Shown piece after piece: positions 54,088 to 62,896 of a stretch of 64,000 nucleotides of DNA. Numbering within the stretch: the first letter of the stretch is position 1; the number at the start of each line of letters is the position of its first letter. This stretch comes from Acidipropionibacterium thoenii DSM 20276 (GTDB lineage Bacteria; Actinomycetota; Actinomycetes; Propionibacteriales; Propionibacteriaceae), in assembly GCF_000423445.1 (NCBI RefSeq), contig NZ_AUHZ01000006.1, forward strand, positions 124,001 through 188,000, read 5' to 3'. Position numbers and translations under genes: made by a program. The notes beneath the pieces were generated by a model. The model ran no database searches, was not told the DNA's origin, and was given only the letters and a program-made list of their open reading frames with translations.

Positions 54088-54180
54088 TGATGCGCCGAGC
54101 TGCTAGCACTTGACGTGGTGATGCGCCGAGCTGCTAGCACTTGACGTGGTGATGCGCCGAGCTGCTAGCACTCGACGATG
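54088..54180. repeat. Three 31-bp tandem repeats at the sdaA 3' end
   Basis: The units (54088-54118, 54119-54149 and 54150-54180) are near-identical. The first two are exact; the third changes at the sdaA stop codon region (TTGACG to CTCGACG). Each copy holds the reverse complement of the sdaA last codons and TAG, so the stop region of sdaA has been duplicated outwards. Confidence 0.85.
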
Positions 54181-55679
54181 TTCACAGCGAGGCCGCCACG
54201 GGCGGTCTCCTTGTACTTGGTCTTCATGTCGCGGCCGGTGGCCATCATGGTGCGGATCACCTGGTCGAGGCTGACGATCTGCTGCTCATCCCCGGCACAG
54301 GCCAGCCGTGCGGCGGTCAATGCCTTGATGGCACCCACCGCGTTGCGCTCGATGCACGGGATCTGCACCAGGCCCCCCACCGGATCACAGGTGAGCCCCA
54401 GGTTGTGCTCCAGTCCGATCTCGGCGGCGTTGCACACCTGGTGCACGGTGCCGCCCATCACCTGGGCCAGCCCGGCGGCAGCCATCGAGCAGGCGGTGCC
54501 GACCTCTCCCTGACATCCCACCTCGGCCCCCGAGATGGACGCCGACTGCTGGAAGATCGCCCCGATCGCCCCGGCAGTCAGCAGGAAGTCGACCACGGCG
54601 TCATCCTCGGCAGTGCCGGCCAGATCCTCCTCCGGGTCGGACTGCCCGCCCGGCACCAGGTACCGCACCACCAGGTGCACGGCGGCCGGAACGATCCCGG
54701 CGGCACCATTGGTCGGTGCTGTCACGACCCTGCCACCGGCGGCATTCTCCTCGTTGACCGCCAGCGCCCAGACCGTCAGCCAGTCCATCGACCCGAACGG
54801 TTCCGGGGCGCCGGCGGAACGGCGCTCCCGATCCATCAGATCCTGCCTCATCCGCTTGGCCCGGCGTCTGACGTGCAGGCCTCCTGGCAACGTCCCCGAC
54901 CGGGAGCAACCTCGCTCGACGCAGCTGCGCATCACCTCCCAGATGTGCAGCAGTTCTGCCCGCACCCTCGCCTCGACGGCCGCCGGATCGCCTCCGCGCG
55001 ATGCCGGGTCGGCCAGTTCCCCGTCAGGTGACTGTCCACCGGACGGCCCGCCGGTGCGCAGCGAGATCTCGTTGGCCATCATGATCTCGGGGATGCTCAT
55101 CCGGTTGTCGACGCAGTGCTCGAGCAGCTGCCCACCGGTCCGGAACGGATAGCTCACCGCAGTGGAGTCCGGGACCACGGCAGGGTGGCCGTCCTCGCCG
55201 TGCTCGACGACGAAACCGCCCCCGATCGAGTAGAAGGTCCGCTTGCTGAGGACCTTGTCACCGGCCCAGGCGGTGAAGATCATCCCGTTGGGGTGGAAGG
55301 GCAGCGAACGGGTGCGGTGGAGAACGAGATCCTCATCGGCGTCGAAGGCGATCTCGTGCCCGGAGTCGGTGTGTGCGGCGTCCAACCGGAGACGGCCGGT
55401 GGAACGGATCTCAGCCTCCCTGGGCCTCATCCGATCGGTGTCGGCGGTGGTCGGGTCCTCACCCTCCAGACCCAGCAGCACTGCCGCCTCGGAGCCGTGG
55501 CCGTGGCCGGTCGAGCCGAGGGAGCCGAAGAGCTCGGCCCGCACCCGTGTCACCTCACCGAACCCCGATTCACGGCCGAGATCGGACACGAACCTCTGGG
55601 CAGCGCGCATCGGCCCCACGGTGTGTGAACTGGAGGGGCCGATGCCGATCTTGAAGATGTCGAAGACGCTGACTGCCAC
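54165..55679 (-). CDS. sdaA: L-serine ammonia-lyase (L-serine dehydratase)
   Basis: An iron-sulphur enzyme that deaminates serine to pyruvate, 504 residues. The N-terminal part carries [19 protein letters not shown]. The C-terminal domain supplies the cluster cysteines in [17 protein letters not shown] and [17 protein letters not shown]. It is longer than E. coli SdaA (about 454) because of an insert at about residues 180-230. The start is GTG at 55679 with no ribosome-binding site, so leaderless translation is likely; the frame upstream lacks family similarity. The 3' end has been triplicated. Confidence 0.9.
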   Translation of the reverse strand: MAVSVFDIFKIGIGPSSSHTVGPMRAAQRFVSDLGRESGFGEVTRVRAELFGSLGSTGHGHGSEAAVLLGLEGEDPTTADTDRMRPREAEIRSTGRLRLDAAHTDSGHEIAFDADEDLVLHRTRSLPFHPNGMIFTAWAGDKVLSKRTFYSIGGGFVVEHGEDGHPAVVPDSTAVSYPFRTGGQLLEHCVDNRMSIPEIMMANEISLRTGGPSGGQSPDGELADPASRGGDPAAVEARVRAELLHIWEVMRSCVERGCSRSGTLPGGLHVRRRAKRMRQDLMDRERRSAGAPEPFGSMDWLTVWALAVNEENAAGGRVVTAPTNGAAGIVPAAVHLVVRYLVPGGQSDPEEDLAGTAEDDAVVDFLLTAGAIGAIFQQSASISGAEVGCQGEVGTACSMAAAGLAQVMGGTVHQVCNAAEIGLEHNLGLTCDPVGGLVQIPCIERNAVGAIKALTAARLACAGDEQQIVSLDQVIRTMMATGRDMKTKYKETARGGLAVNIVEC

Positions 55680-56014
55680 ACAGTGATTATGGGCAGTGGC
55701 CGGATCTCCCGCATCCTTCGCGGTGAATGCGACGACTCCGCGAGGCCTACGCCCCGAGCTCTCGGGTCTCTGCTCCAGATGCGGGGTCACGCACCGGGGC
55801 CGGTCGCGGTGCCGGGGACCGGGCCGGGCTCGAATCGAACAGTTTGGTAACCGGCACGGCGATTTCGGCCGAACACGTTGACAACGCACCCCGTTTGCGC
55901 CGACAGTGGAACTGTTCATATGAAAGACGGTTTCGAAAAAGGTTTTTGTAACCTCCGTGTCTCTGTGATGACAACGTGTTTCAGGCGACGGCGGGTACGG
56001 GCAGGGGAGCGGGC
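55680..56014. promoter_or_regulatory. Divergent sdaA / ROK regulator promoter region
   Basis: A 335-bp gene-free stretch. The part nearest the ROK gene (about 55905-55975) is AT-rich and includes GAAAAAGGTTTTTGTAACC (an AAAAAGGTTTTT inverted repeat near 55940), a plausible operator for a ROK repressor. The sdaA side is ordinary high-GC DNA. Confidence 0.45.
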
Positions 56015-58336
56015 ATGGCAGTCGGTGACCAGGAGGCGAAGCGCGTCAGGGCTGACGCCGTCCTCGCCGCGGTGCGCGCCGCCAGTCCGGACCCCAGCAC
56101 TGTTCGGGAACTCGTCGCCACGACGGGGTTGTCGAGACCGACAGTGATCTCGTTGCTCGCGAGCCTGGACCGGTGCGGGGTCGTGAGGCGGTCCGACCTC
56201 ACGGCTGAGAACGGTGTGGGACGACCGGCGTCCAGCTGGGAGATCAACCCGCAGGCGGGGATCGTCGTGGCGGCAGACATCCTGGTCACCTCGGCCCTCA
56301 TCGTCGTGGCGGCGGTCGACGGGGAGATTCTGCAGGCACGAACGGTCTCCCTCGACCGGCAGGAACGTGAGGCCAGGCTGGACGAGGTGACGGAGGCCAT
56401 CTCGACGATGGTGAGCCAGTCTGAGCCTGAGCACGGTGACCTGCGCCAGATCGGGATCTCGACCACCGGCATCATCGACGGGGATGGCGCTATCCAGCGC
56501 AGCGATCTCGTCCCGCAGTGGAACGGGTTGGCGCTGGGCGCGGAGCTGTCCGCCCGCCTCGGCGCCCCGGCCTTCGTCGACAACGACATCAACCTGGCGG
56601 CTTACGGAGAGTTCGTGACGCGTCGTCAGAGCGGCACGATTCGAGCCGACGGCGATCTCCTGATGGTGCACATGACCCGTGGTTTCAACACCGGCCTGGT
56701 GCTGGGCGGGCGAGTGCATCAGGGCAGGCAGTGGAATGCCGGCGAGGTCAGTGACGTCCTCGGCCAACCGTACGACCAGTTCGACAGCCCCAGCCAGGAA
56801 TGGGTCAATCAGTGTGCCGTGGTGATCGGCACGGCTGCCGCCGTCATCGACCCGGATCTCATCGTCGTCACGGGCCCCACTCCCAACTCCCTGCCCGGAG
56901 TCCGCCGGGTTCTCGCCCGAGTCATCAGCAACCGACCCGCCGACGCGCCGCCGCTGGTCGCCGAGGTGTCCCGGCTCGGCTGGGGAGCGTCGGTCACCGG
57001 AGCTCTCGGGATGGCCCTGCGTGAGGCCCTCCGCGGCCTGCTCGGCGTCCCTGACCCCAATCCGGTCGAGTTACGTCATTTCGGCCTCGTCACATCCGAA
57101 CTTCAGAAGGGATCCCACACCACTATGTCGACATCCACCCCTGCACCACTGCACAGCGACACCCTGCGGGTCGGGGTGGTCGGTGTCGGTGCCCGGTCCA
57201 GGCTCGCCCTCAACACGGAGCTGGCCGAGAACAACGGCGTCATCACCGCCGTGGCCGAGCCCCATCACCTGGCCCGGCAACGGATCGCCGACCGGCTGCA
57301 CAAGGATCCCGATGAGGTGTCCATCAGCCCGGATGTCGAGGGACTGATCAGTGCCGGCGTGGACGTCGCCTTCGTCACCTCTCCCGACGACACCCATGCC
57401 GATGTCACCTGTGCGCTGCTGGAGGCCGGCATCCCGGTCTACCTCGAGAAGCCACTGGCCATCACGATGGAGTCGGCCACCCGGGTGCTGACGACCGCCT
57501 TCCAGACCGGCACCAAGCTCTACGTCGGCCACAACATGCGTCACATGAACGTGGTCCGTTCGATGCGGGACCTGATCCGTACCGGTCGGATCGGTGAGGT
57601 CAAGGCCATCTGGTGCCGCCACTTCGTCGGCAACGGCGGGGACTACTACTTCAAGGACTGGCACGCCACCCGTGAGCACGGCACCGGCCTGCTGCTCCAG
57701 AAGGCCGCCCATGACATCGACGTGATGCACTGGTTCGCCGACTCGCACACCACCGACGTGGTGGCGATGGGCGGGCTCACCCTCTACGACCAGGTCACCG
57801 ACCGGCGCTCCCACTCCGATGAGCTCATGGGGGACTGGTTCTCCCACGACAACTGGCCGCCACTGTCCCAGAAGGGGCTCAACCCGGTCATCGACGTGGA
57901 GGACGTCTCGATGATGCTCATGCACATGGAGTCGGGCGTCTACGCCTCCTACGAGCAGTGCCACTACACACCCGACTACTGGCGCAACTACACCGTCATC
58001 GGTACCGAGGGTCGCATCGAGAACTTCGGTGACGGGGAGGGCGGCCTGATCCGGCTGTGGAACAGGCGCACCGAGTACAACGGCGACGGTGATGAGCAGT
58101 TCCCCATCATCGGGGACGCCAACGGCCACGGTGACGCCGACGTGCTCACGGTCTCCGAGTTCATCCGGTTCGTGCGTACCGGCGCGCACACCGACACCTC
58201 CCCACTGGGCGCCTGGTACGCGGTAGCGGCCGGCATCCAGGCCACAGACTCGCTGCGGAACGGCTCCGTGCCGCGGCGGATCCCATCGCTTCCCGATGAG
58301 ATCGTCACGTACTTCCTCAACAACCAGGTCAAGTGA
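56015..58336 (+). CDS. ROK-family regulator in frame with a Gfo/Idh/MocA oxidoreductase
   Basis: One uninterrupted frame of 773 residues encodes two modules. The first (about residues 1-355) is a ROK repressor. Its helix-turn-helix is around VRELVATTGLSRPTVISLL and its ROK domain has GISTTGIIDGDG and APAFVDNDINLAAYGEF. The second (from MSTSTPAPL, about residue 371) is a Gfo/Idh/MocA oxidoreductase with VGVVGVGARSRLAL as dinucleotide loop, VYLEKPLAIT as catalytic EKP motif, and LLLQKAAHDIDVMHW. No stop codon separates them, although an AGAAGGGA site and ATG at 57125 allow separate initiation. It heads an ABC sugar-uptake operon. The chosen start follows GGGGAG. Confidence 0.82.
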   Translation: MAVGDQEAKRVRADAVLAAVRAASPDPSTVRELVATTGLSRPTVISLLASLDRCGVVRRSDLTAENGVGRPASSWEINPQAGIVVAADILVTSALIVVAAVDGEILQARTVSLDRQEREARLDEVTEAISTMVSQSEPEHGDLRQIGISTTGIIDGDGAIQRSDLVPQWNGLALGAELSARLGAPAFVDNDINLAAYGEFVTRRQSGTIRADGDLLMVHMTRGFNTGLVLGGRVHQGRQWNAGEVSDVLGQPYDQFDSPSQEWVNQCAVVIGTAAAVIDPDLIVVTGPTPNSLPGVRRVLARVISNRPADAPPLVAEVSRLGWGASVTGALGMALREALRGLLGVPDPNPVELRHFGLVTSELQKGSHTTMSTSTPAPLHSDTLRVGVVGVGARSRLALNTELAENNGVITAVAEPHHLARQRIADRLHKDPDEVSISPDVEGLISAGVDVAFVTSPDDTHADVTCALLEAGIPVYLEKPLAITMESATRVLTTAFQTGTKLYVGHNMRHMNVVRSMRDLIRTGRIGEVKAIWCRHFVGNGGDYYFKDWHATREHGTGLLLQKAAHDIDVMHWFADSHTTDVVAMGGLTLYDQVTDRRSHSDELMGDWFSHDNWPPLSQKGLNPVIDVEDVSMMLMHMESGVYASYEQCHYTPDYWRNYTVIGTEGRIENFGDGEGGLIRLWNRRTEYNGDGDEQFPIIGDANGHGDADVLTVSEFIRFVRTGAHTDTSPLGAWYAVAAGIQATDSLRNGSVPRRIPSLPDEIVTYFLNNQVK
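57105..57127 (+). promoter_or_regulatory. Internal ribosome-binding site and start of the oxidoreductase module
   Basis: AGAAGGGA (57105-57112) lies 12 nt before an in-frame ATG (57125), at the point where the ROK-like sequence ends and the oxidoreductase-like sequence begins. The oxidoreductase may therefore be made alone as well as in the fusion. Confidence 0.5.
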
Positions 58337-58361
58337 CCACAGGAGAATCTAGGAGAAGACC

Positions 58362-59654
58362 ATGAAGAGGCGTAGTTTCCTCACCGGAGCGGCCGCACTG
58401 GCCGCAATGGCCGTGGCCGGCTGTGGGTCCAAGGAGAGCTCGAGCTCCTCGGCCCCAGCCACGATCGACCCCGACACGACCGCCAACCTGACGCTGGCCT
58501 ACTGGGACAAGAACCAGACGGGCACCGTGACGGCCAATATCAAGAGCTTCAACGAGAAGTATCCCAAGGTCAAGGTGACCACCAACCTGACCGCCTACGC
58601 GGACTACTGGACCAAGCTCAAGACCCAGGCCCAGGGCAATGAGATGCCCGACGTGCTGTGGATGAACGGCCCGCACATCCAGCTCTACGCCTCCAACGGA
58701 ATGCTGGCCTCGCTGGACGGTCTCACCTCCCAGGGCATCGGCTGGGGCAACTACCCCAAGGCCCTGGTGGATCTGTACTCCTTCGACGGCACGCACTTCG
58801 GTATCCCGAAGGACTTCGACACCATCGGGGTGTTCTACAACAAGGACATCTTCAAGGCAGCCGGCGTCGCGGAGCCCAAGGCCGGCTGGACCTGGGACGA
58901 CTTCCACCAGAAGGCGAAGGCGATCTCCGACTGGGGCAAGTCCAAGGGAGTCTGGGGCTGTGCGGCCGCCTTCAACAGTGACGCCCAGTCCACCTACTAC
59001 AACACCATTCCGCAGGCCGATGGCTTCGTCATCAAGGATGGTAAGTCCGGCTATGACGACCCGAAGACCATCGCCGGTCTGCAGTGCTGGACCGACTGGA
59101 TCAAGGACGGGTCGGTGGCGCCCTCCAAGGTCGCCACCTCAACTCCTCCGGACCAGATGTTCGAGAACGGCAAGTGTGCGATGTTCTGGGGCGGGGACTG
59201 GATGGCCTCCCAGCTGGCCACCGATCTGAAGGGCAAGGAGGAGACCTTCCAGGTCGTCGAGCTGCCCAAGGGTGCCAAGCAGGCCACCGTCATCCATGGC
59301 CTCGGCTGGTCAGTCGCTGAGAAGTCGGCCAACAAGGCCGCCGCCCTGGCCCTGGCCGCGCACATGGGATCTGAGGCGGCCCAGACGATGGAGGCCAAGA
59401 ACGGCACGGCCATCCCGGCCTTCAACGGCACCCAGGACGCCTGGGTCAAGACCTATCCGCAGTGGGACATGCAGCTGTTCGTCGACGCCGCCAGCGACTA
59501 TGCCGTTCCCTACCCGGTGAGCAAGAACACCGCCGTGTGGGCTGACAAGGAGCCGGACTACCTCACTCCGGCCTTCAGCGGAACGACCCCGGTGCCGACC
59601 GCCGCCAAGAATCTGGCCGACTTCATGAATGCCGCGCTGGCCAAGGAGAAGTGA
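58362..59654 (+). CDS. Extracellular sugar-binding lipoprotein of a CUT1 ABC importer
   Basis: A 430-residue family 1 solute-binding protein. The signal peptide MKRRSFLTGAAALAAMAVAG has a twin-arginine-like RRSFL, then a lipobox with Cys21, then a Ser-rich linker. The mature protein shows FNEKYPKVKVTT, DVLWMNGPHIQLYA and GIPKDFDTIGVFYNKDIF, typical of binding proteins for oligosaccharides or glycosides. The sugar cannot be predicted. It follows the oxidoreductase by 25 bp with an AGGAGA site and overlaps the first permease start. Confidence 0.88.
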   Translation: MKRRSFLTGAAALAAMAVAGCGSKESSSSSAPATIDPDTTANLTLAYWDKNQTGTVTANIKSFNEKYPKVKVTTNLTAYADYWTKLKTQAQGNEMPDVLWMNGPHIQLYASNGMLASLDGLTSQGIGWGNYPKALVDLYSFDGTHFGIPKDFDTIGVFYNKDIFKAAGVAEPKAGWTWDDFHQKAKAISDWGKSKGVWGCAAAFNSDAQSTYYNTIPQADGFVIKDGKSGYDDPKTIAGLQCWTDWIKDGSVAPSKVATSTPPDQMFENGKCAMFWGGDWMASQLATDLKGKEETFQVVELPKGAKQATVIHGLGWSVAEKSANKAAALALAAHMGSEAAQTMEAKNGTAIPAFNGTQDAWVKTYPQWDMQLFVDAASDYAVPYPVSKNTAVWADKEPDYLTPAFSGTTPVPTAAKNLADFMNAALAKEK

Positions 59655-60616
59655 TGACTGAAGTTGGTGCTCGGGACGGCCGTGCCGTCCCGAGCCCCGG
59701 CTCCGCCAGCCCCAGTGGCCGGCGTCGCCGGGGCTCGCCGACAAGTGTCGGTGCCTGGCCGGTGGCATTCATCGGGCTGCTCATGCTGGGTGTGGCGGTC
59801 TTCTACTACTGGCCCATCGTCAAGAACCTCATCACCTCCTTCCAGCAGACCAACGCCTTCGGCGGTGACCCGCAGTTCGTCGGGTTCGACAACTACACCG
59901 CACTGTTCCAGGACCCGGGTCTGGGGCGCGCGATCGTCAACACCGTGCTGTACACCGTGATCCTGCTGCTGGGAGTTCCGCTCTCGGTCGCCATCTCGGC
60001 AATGATCGAGCTCAAGGGACTGCGGTTCAAGGGCCTGTACCGGACCGTTTACTTCATGCCTTATCTGGCGATGCCGATGGCCGTGGCACAGGTCTGGAAG
60101 ATTCTGTACAACGGCGATTTCGGACTCATCAACCAGGTGCTCAAAGGACTGAGGGTGAGCAATCCGCCGTACTGGCTGGTGACACCCTGGCTGGCGCTGA
60201 TCTCGGTGTCGGTCTTCGGCCTGTGGTGTGCCATCGGGTTCAATGTCATCATCCTGTCCAGCGGTCTCAAGAGCATCCCGGTGGAGCTCTACGAGGCGGC
60301 CTCGATTGACGGCGCCACCGGCCTCAAGCAGTTTCGATGGATCACTGTTCCGCTGCTGACACCGTCCATCTTCTTCCTCACCATCATGACGACGATCGGC
60401 GGGTTCCAGCTCTTCGACGCGATCTACGCGATGATCTCGCGAGGCAATCCGGTCGAACCGCAGACCCGATCACTGGTGAGGCTGTTCTACCAACAGGCTT
60501 TCGTCGACAGCAATCAGGGCGGTGGCGCGGCTATCGCGATCGTCATCCTGGCAATGGTGGCGGTGGTCACCGTCATTCAGTTCATCGGCCAGAAGAAGTG
60601 GGTGAATTATGTCTGA
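59654..60616 (+). CDS. CUT1 sugar ABC transporter permease (MalF-like)
   Basis: A 320-residue inner-membrane permease with about six helices. A short basic, Ser/Pro-rich N-terminal tail precedes FIGLLMLGVAVFYYWPIV. The ATPase-coupling EAA loop reads ELYEAASIDGATGLKQFRWI. I choose the ATG at 59654, which overlaps the binding-protein stop and has AAGGAG 5 nt upstream. It overlaps the next permease by 8 bp. It pairs with that permease to form the channel. Confidence 0.9.
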   Translation: MTEVGARDGRAVPSPGSASPSGRRRRGSPTSVGAWPVAFIGLLMLGVAVFYYWPIVKNLITSFQQTNAFGGDPQFVGFDNYTALFQDPGLGRAIVNTVLYTVILLLGVPLSVAISAMIELKGLRFKGLYRTVYFMPYLAMPMAVAQVWKILYNGDFGLINQVLKGLRVSNPPYWLVTPWLALISVSVFGLWCAIGFNVIILSSGLKSIPVELYEAASIDGATGLKQFRWITVPLLTPSIFFLTIMTTIGGFQLFDAIYAMISRGNPVEPQTRSLVRLFYQQAFVDSNQGGGAAIAIVILAMVAVVTVIQFIGQKKWVNYV

Positions 60617-61481
60617 CTTCACCACCGCCGAGATAGCGAGGATGGCCAGCAAGCAAGGCCATACCTCGCAGCGGCGGTTCATCCCGGTGCACGTCCTGCT
60701 CATTCTCGGGGGCCTGTGCATGGTCTTCCCGTTCGTCTACCAGATCCTCATGTCGCTGTCGACGAACTCGCAGATCCAAGCGGTGCCGCCACGGCTCATC
60801 CCGAAGAGCTGGGAGTGGGGCAATTACGCGAGCGTGTTCTCCAAGTTGCCCTTCATGCACCAGTTCTGGGTGTCAATCGAGATCACCGTGATGCGCACCG
60901 TGGTCCAGCTGGTGCTGTGCTCGATGGCCGGCTATGCCTTCGCCCGGATGAGGTTCAAGGGCCGCGGCGTCCTGTTCGGACTGCTGCTGGCCATTCTGAT
61001 GGTTCCCGGTCAGTCCTATCTCATCGGCCAGTACCAGGTGGTCCAGAGTCTTGGCCTGCTGGAGACACCTTGGGGAATCGTGCTTCCCGGCTTCTTCTCG
61101 GCCTTCGGTGTCTTCCTGATGCGTCAGGGATTCATGAGCCTGCCGGTCGAGCTCGAGGAGGCTGCCAGATTGGATGGCTGCAATCCTTGGCAGACGTTCT
61201 GGCGGGTGATGTTCCCGTTGGTGACGCCGAGCCTGTTCGCGGTGGCGATCACCACGGTGCTGTGGTCCTGGAACGATCTGTTGTGGCCTCTGGTGGTCAC
61301 CACTCGTGAGGAGTCGATGCCCTTGAGCGTCGGCATCGCCACTCTGGCCGGACAGCACGCCAGCGATTATGCGCTCATGATGGCCGCCTCAACGATGGCC
61401 ATGGCGCCGATCTTCATCCTCTTCTTCAGCATGCAGAAGCGGGTCATCGAGGGGCTGGCAACCTCCGGACTCAAGGGTTGA
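60609..61481 (+). CDS. CUT1 sugar ABC transporter permease (MalG-like)
   Basis: A 290-residue permease with six helices, starting FIPVHVLLILGGLCMVFPFVY. The EAA loop is ELEEAARLDGCNPWQTFWRV, and LWSWNDLLWPLVV is typical of the MalG group. It ends the importer operon, in which no ATP-binding subunit occurs. The MsiK/UgpC-type protein at 51127-52239 is the nearest candidate. Confidence 0.91.
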   Translation: MSDFTTAEIARMASKQGHTSQRRFIPVHVLLILGGLCMVFPFVYQILMSLSTNSQIQAVPPRLIPKSWEWGNYASVFSKLPFMHQFWVSIEITVMRTVVQLVLCSMAGYAFARMRFKGRGVLFGLLLAILMVPGQSYLIGQYQVVQSLGLLETPWGIVLPGFFSAFGVFLMRQGFMSLPVELEEAARLDGCNPWQTFWRVMFPLVTPSLFAVAITTVLWSWNDLLWPLVVTTREESMPLSVGIATLAGQHASDYALMMAASTMAMAPIFILFFSMQKRVIEGLATSGLKG

Positions 61482-61509
61482 GGTACTGGCGACGGGTATC
61501 GTCGGTCAC

Positions 61510-62307
61510 ATGGATCGCCCCACCGACGAGCAGCTGGACCCCTGTCAGCAGGGGTCCGAAGAGCGCGTCGCAGACGCCTACGACGAGTCTGAGTCCGGTG
61601 TGACAGCCGTCCAGAATCCCGAGGAGGAGCCCTGGTGGCAGGACTCCGGGATGCCCTGGCACCAGAAGCCCACCAGAACCGACTACTGGTGCATGGGCTG
61701 GATCGGCGTCGTCGCCGTGTTCGGGATGGCGATGATCCCCCTCAAGGGATGGCTTCTCGGGCTGAGCCCGGACGTGATGATGGGCGTCTCCGGATCGCGG
61801 ATCGGTGCGGCCGCGACCGGCGCGATGGTCTCGGTGGGGAAGTCGCCGCACTGGATCGCCTGGCTGGTGCTCGGCTCGCTGGTCTCTATCAAGCTCGACT
61901 GGGTCTACTGGTGGGCCGGCAAGCTGTGGGGGCGCGGCATGATCGAGGTCTGGGCCGGCAGCTCGGAGCGCGCCAGGAAGCGCTACGACCGGATGGAGAA
62001 ATGGGCCGGCAAGCTCGGCTGGCTGGGGATCCTGATCGCCTACGCGCCGATCCCGCTACCGCTGATGCCGGTCGTCTTCGTGCTCTCCGGGGCCTCCGGG
62101 ATGAAGCTACGCAGCTTCATGATCCTCAACTTCATCGCGGCCACGGCGTGGAACCTGGGGTTCATCGCCGCCGGATACGCGGTCGGCGACCCGATCGTCA
62201 ACCTGTTGCAGGGATACGGGAAGATCGTCAACTACGTCACTGTCGCGTTGCTGATCGCCGTCCTGGTGCCGGGGTTCCTGAGGGTCGGCAGGAAGTCCGC
62301 GCGCTGA
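61510..62307 (+). CDS. DedA/VTT-domain membrane protein
   Basis: A 265-residue membrane protein with an acidic N-terminal tail of about 55 residues. The VTT/DedA core shows GSLVSIKLDWVYWWAGKLWG, the amphipathic RMEKWAGKLGWLGILIAYAPIPLPLMPV re-entrant-loop region with its proline-rich element, and ILNFIAATAWNLGFIAAGY. DedA proteins flip or transport lipids such as undecaprenyl phosphate or act in pH homeostasis. It lies 28 bp after the importer operon but has no evident link to it. It is convergent with the macrodomain gene. Confidence 0.82.
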   Translation: MDRPTDEQLDPCQQGSEERVADAYDESESGVTAVQNPEEEPWWQDSGMPWHQKPTRTDYWCMGWIGVVAVFGMAMIPLKGWLLGLSPDVMMGVSGSRIGAAATGAMVSVGKSPHWIAWLVLGSLVSIKLDWVYWWAGKLWGRGMIEVWAGSSERARKRYDRMEKWAGKLGWLGILIAYAPIPLPLMPVVFVLSGASGMKLRSFMILNFIAATAWNLGFIAAGYAVGDPIVNLLQGYGKIVNYVTVALLIAVLVPGFLRVGRKSAR

Positions 62308-62327
62308 GCCGGCTCCGGGAGGCGGCG

Positions 62328-62846
62328 TCAGTCCTGTTCCATCGCCGTGCGATATCCCCTCTCGACCTTGCTGTCGAAAGCCACCAGCACGATCCGGGTG
62401 ACGACATCGGGGCGGGCCTGCTGACAGGTCTCCACGGCGATCCTGGTCGCCGGCTCGACCGGGTAGCCGTAGACCCCGGCCGAGATGCAGGGGAAGGCGA
62501 TGCTGTAGGCACCCAGCTCGTCGGCGACCGCGATGCTGTTGCGGTAGCAGGCCGCCAGCTGACCGTCCTGGAGCCCCGATCCGTCCCATACCGGGCCGAC
62601 GGTGTGGATCACCCATTTGGCCGGCAGGTTGCCTGCCGAGGTGGCCACCGCCGCCCCGATCGGCAGTCCTGAGCGGTATCGCGTCTGGCGGATCGCGCGG
62701 CACTCGATGTCCAGGATCGGCCCGGCTGCGCGGTGAATGGCACCGTCCACCCCGCCGCCCCCGGACAGCGCGGAGTTGGCGGCGTTGACGATGGCGTCGA
62801 CCTTGAGTGTCGTGATGTCGGTTCGAAGGATCTCCACGCTGGCCAT
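62328..62846 (-). CDS. Macrodomain ADP-ribose hydrolase
   Basis: A 172-residue macrodomain protein that binds or hydrolyses O-acetyl-ADP-ribose or ADP-ribosyl groups. VDAIVNAANSALSGGGGVDGAIHRAAG is the ADP-ribose-binding loop. Its closing loop region reads IAFPCISAGVYGYP, the hallmark of YmdB-like enzymes. I start at the ATG at 62846 (MASVEILRTDI); a GTG six codons upstream is possible. Confidence 0.9.
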   Translation of the reverse strand: MASVEILRTDITTLKVDAIVNAANSALSGGGGVDGAIHRAAGPILDIECRAIRQTRYRSGLPIGAAVATSAGNLPAKWVIHTVGPVWDGSGLQDGQLAACYRNSIAVADELGAYSIAFPCISAGVYGYPVEPATRIAVETCQQARPDVVTRIVLVAFDSKVERGYRTAMEQD

Positions 62847-62896
62847 GTGCGCATTCTCGCGCACGCAGCCGTGGGTGTCAGCCCCTCGCTGATGAC

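Noticed and set aside
52386-54113. Plus-strand frame opposite the DHA2 exporter
   Set aside because: The minus strand encodes a complete 14-helix exporter; the plus translation is Gln/Gly/Asp-rich noise.
54088-54180. Three short direct repeats considered as a CRISPR remnant
   Set aside because: The units abut with no spacers and are derived from the sdaA 3' end, so they are a tandem duplication.
57071-58189. Minus-strand frame opposite the oxidoreductase module
   Set aside because: The plus strand has the EKP and dinucleotide motifs; the minus translation is Val/Gly/His-rich without domain structure.
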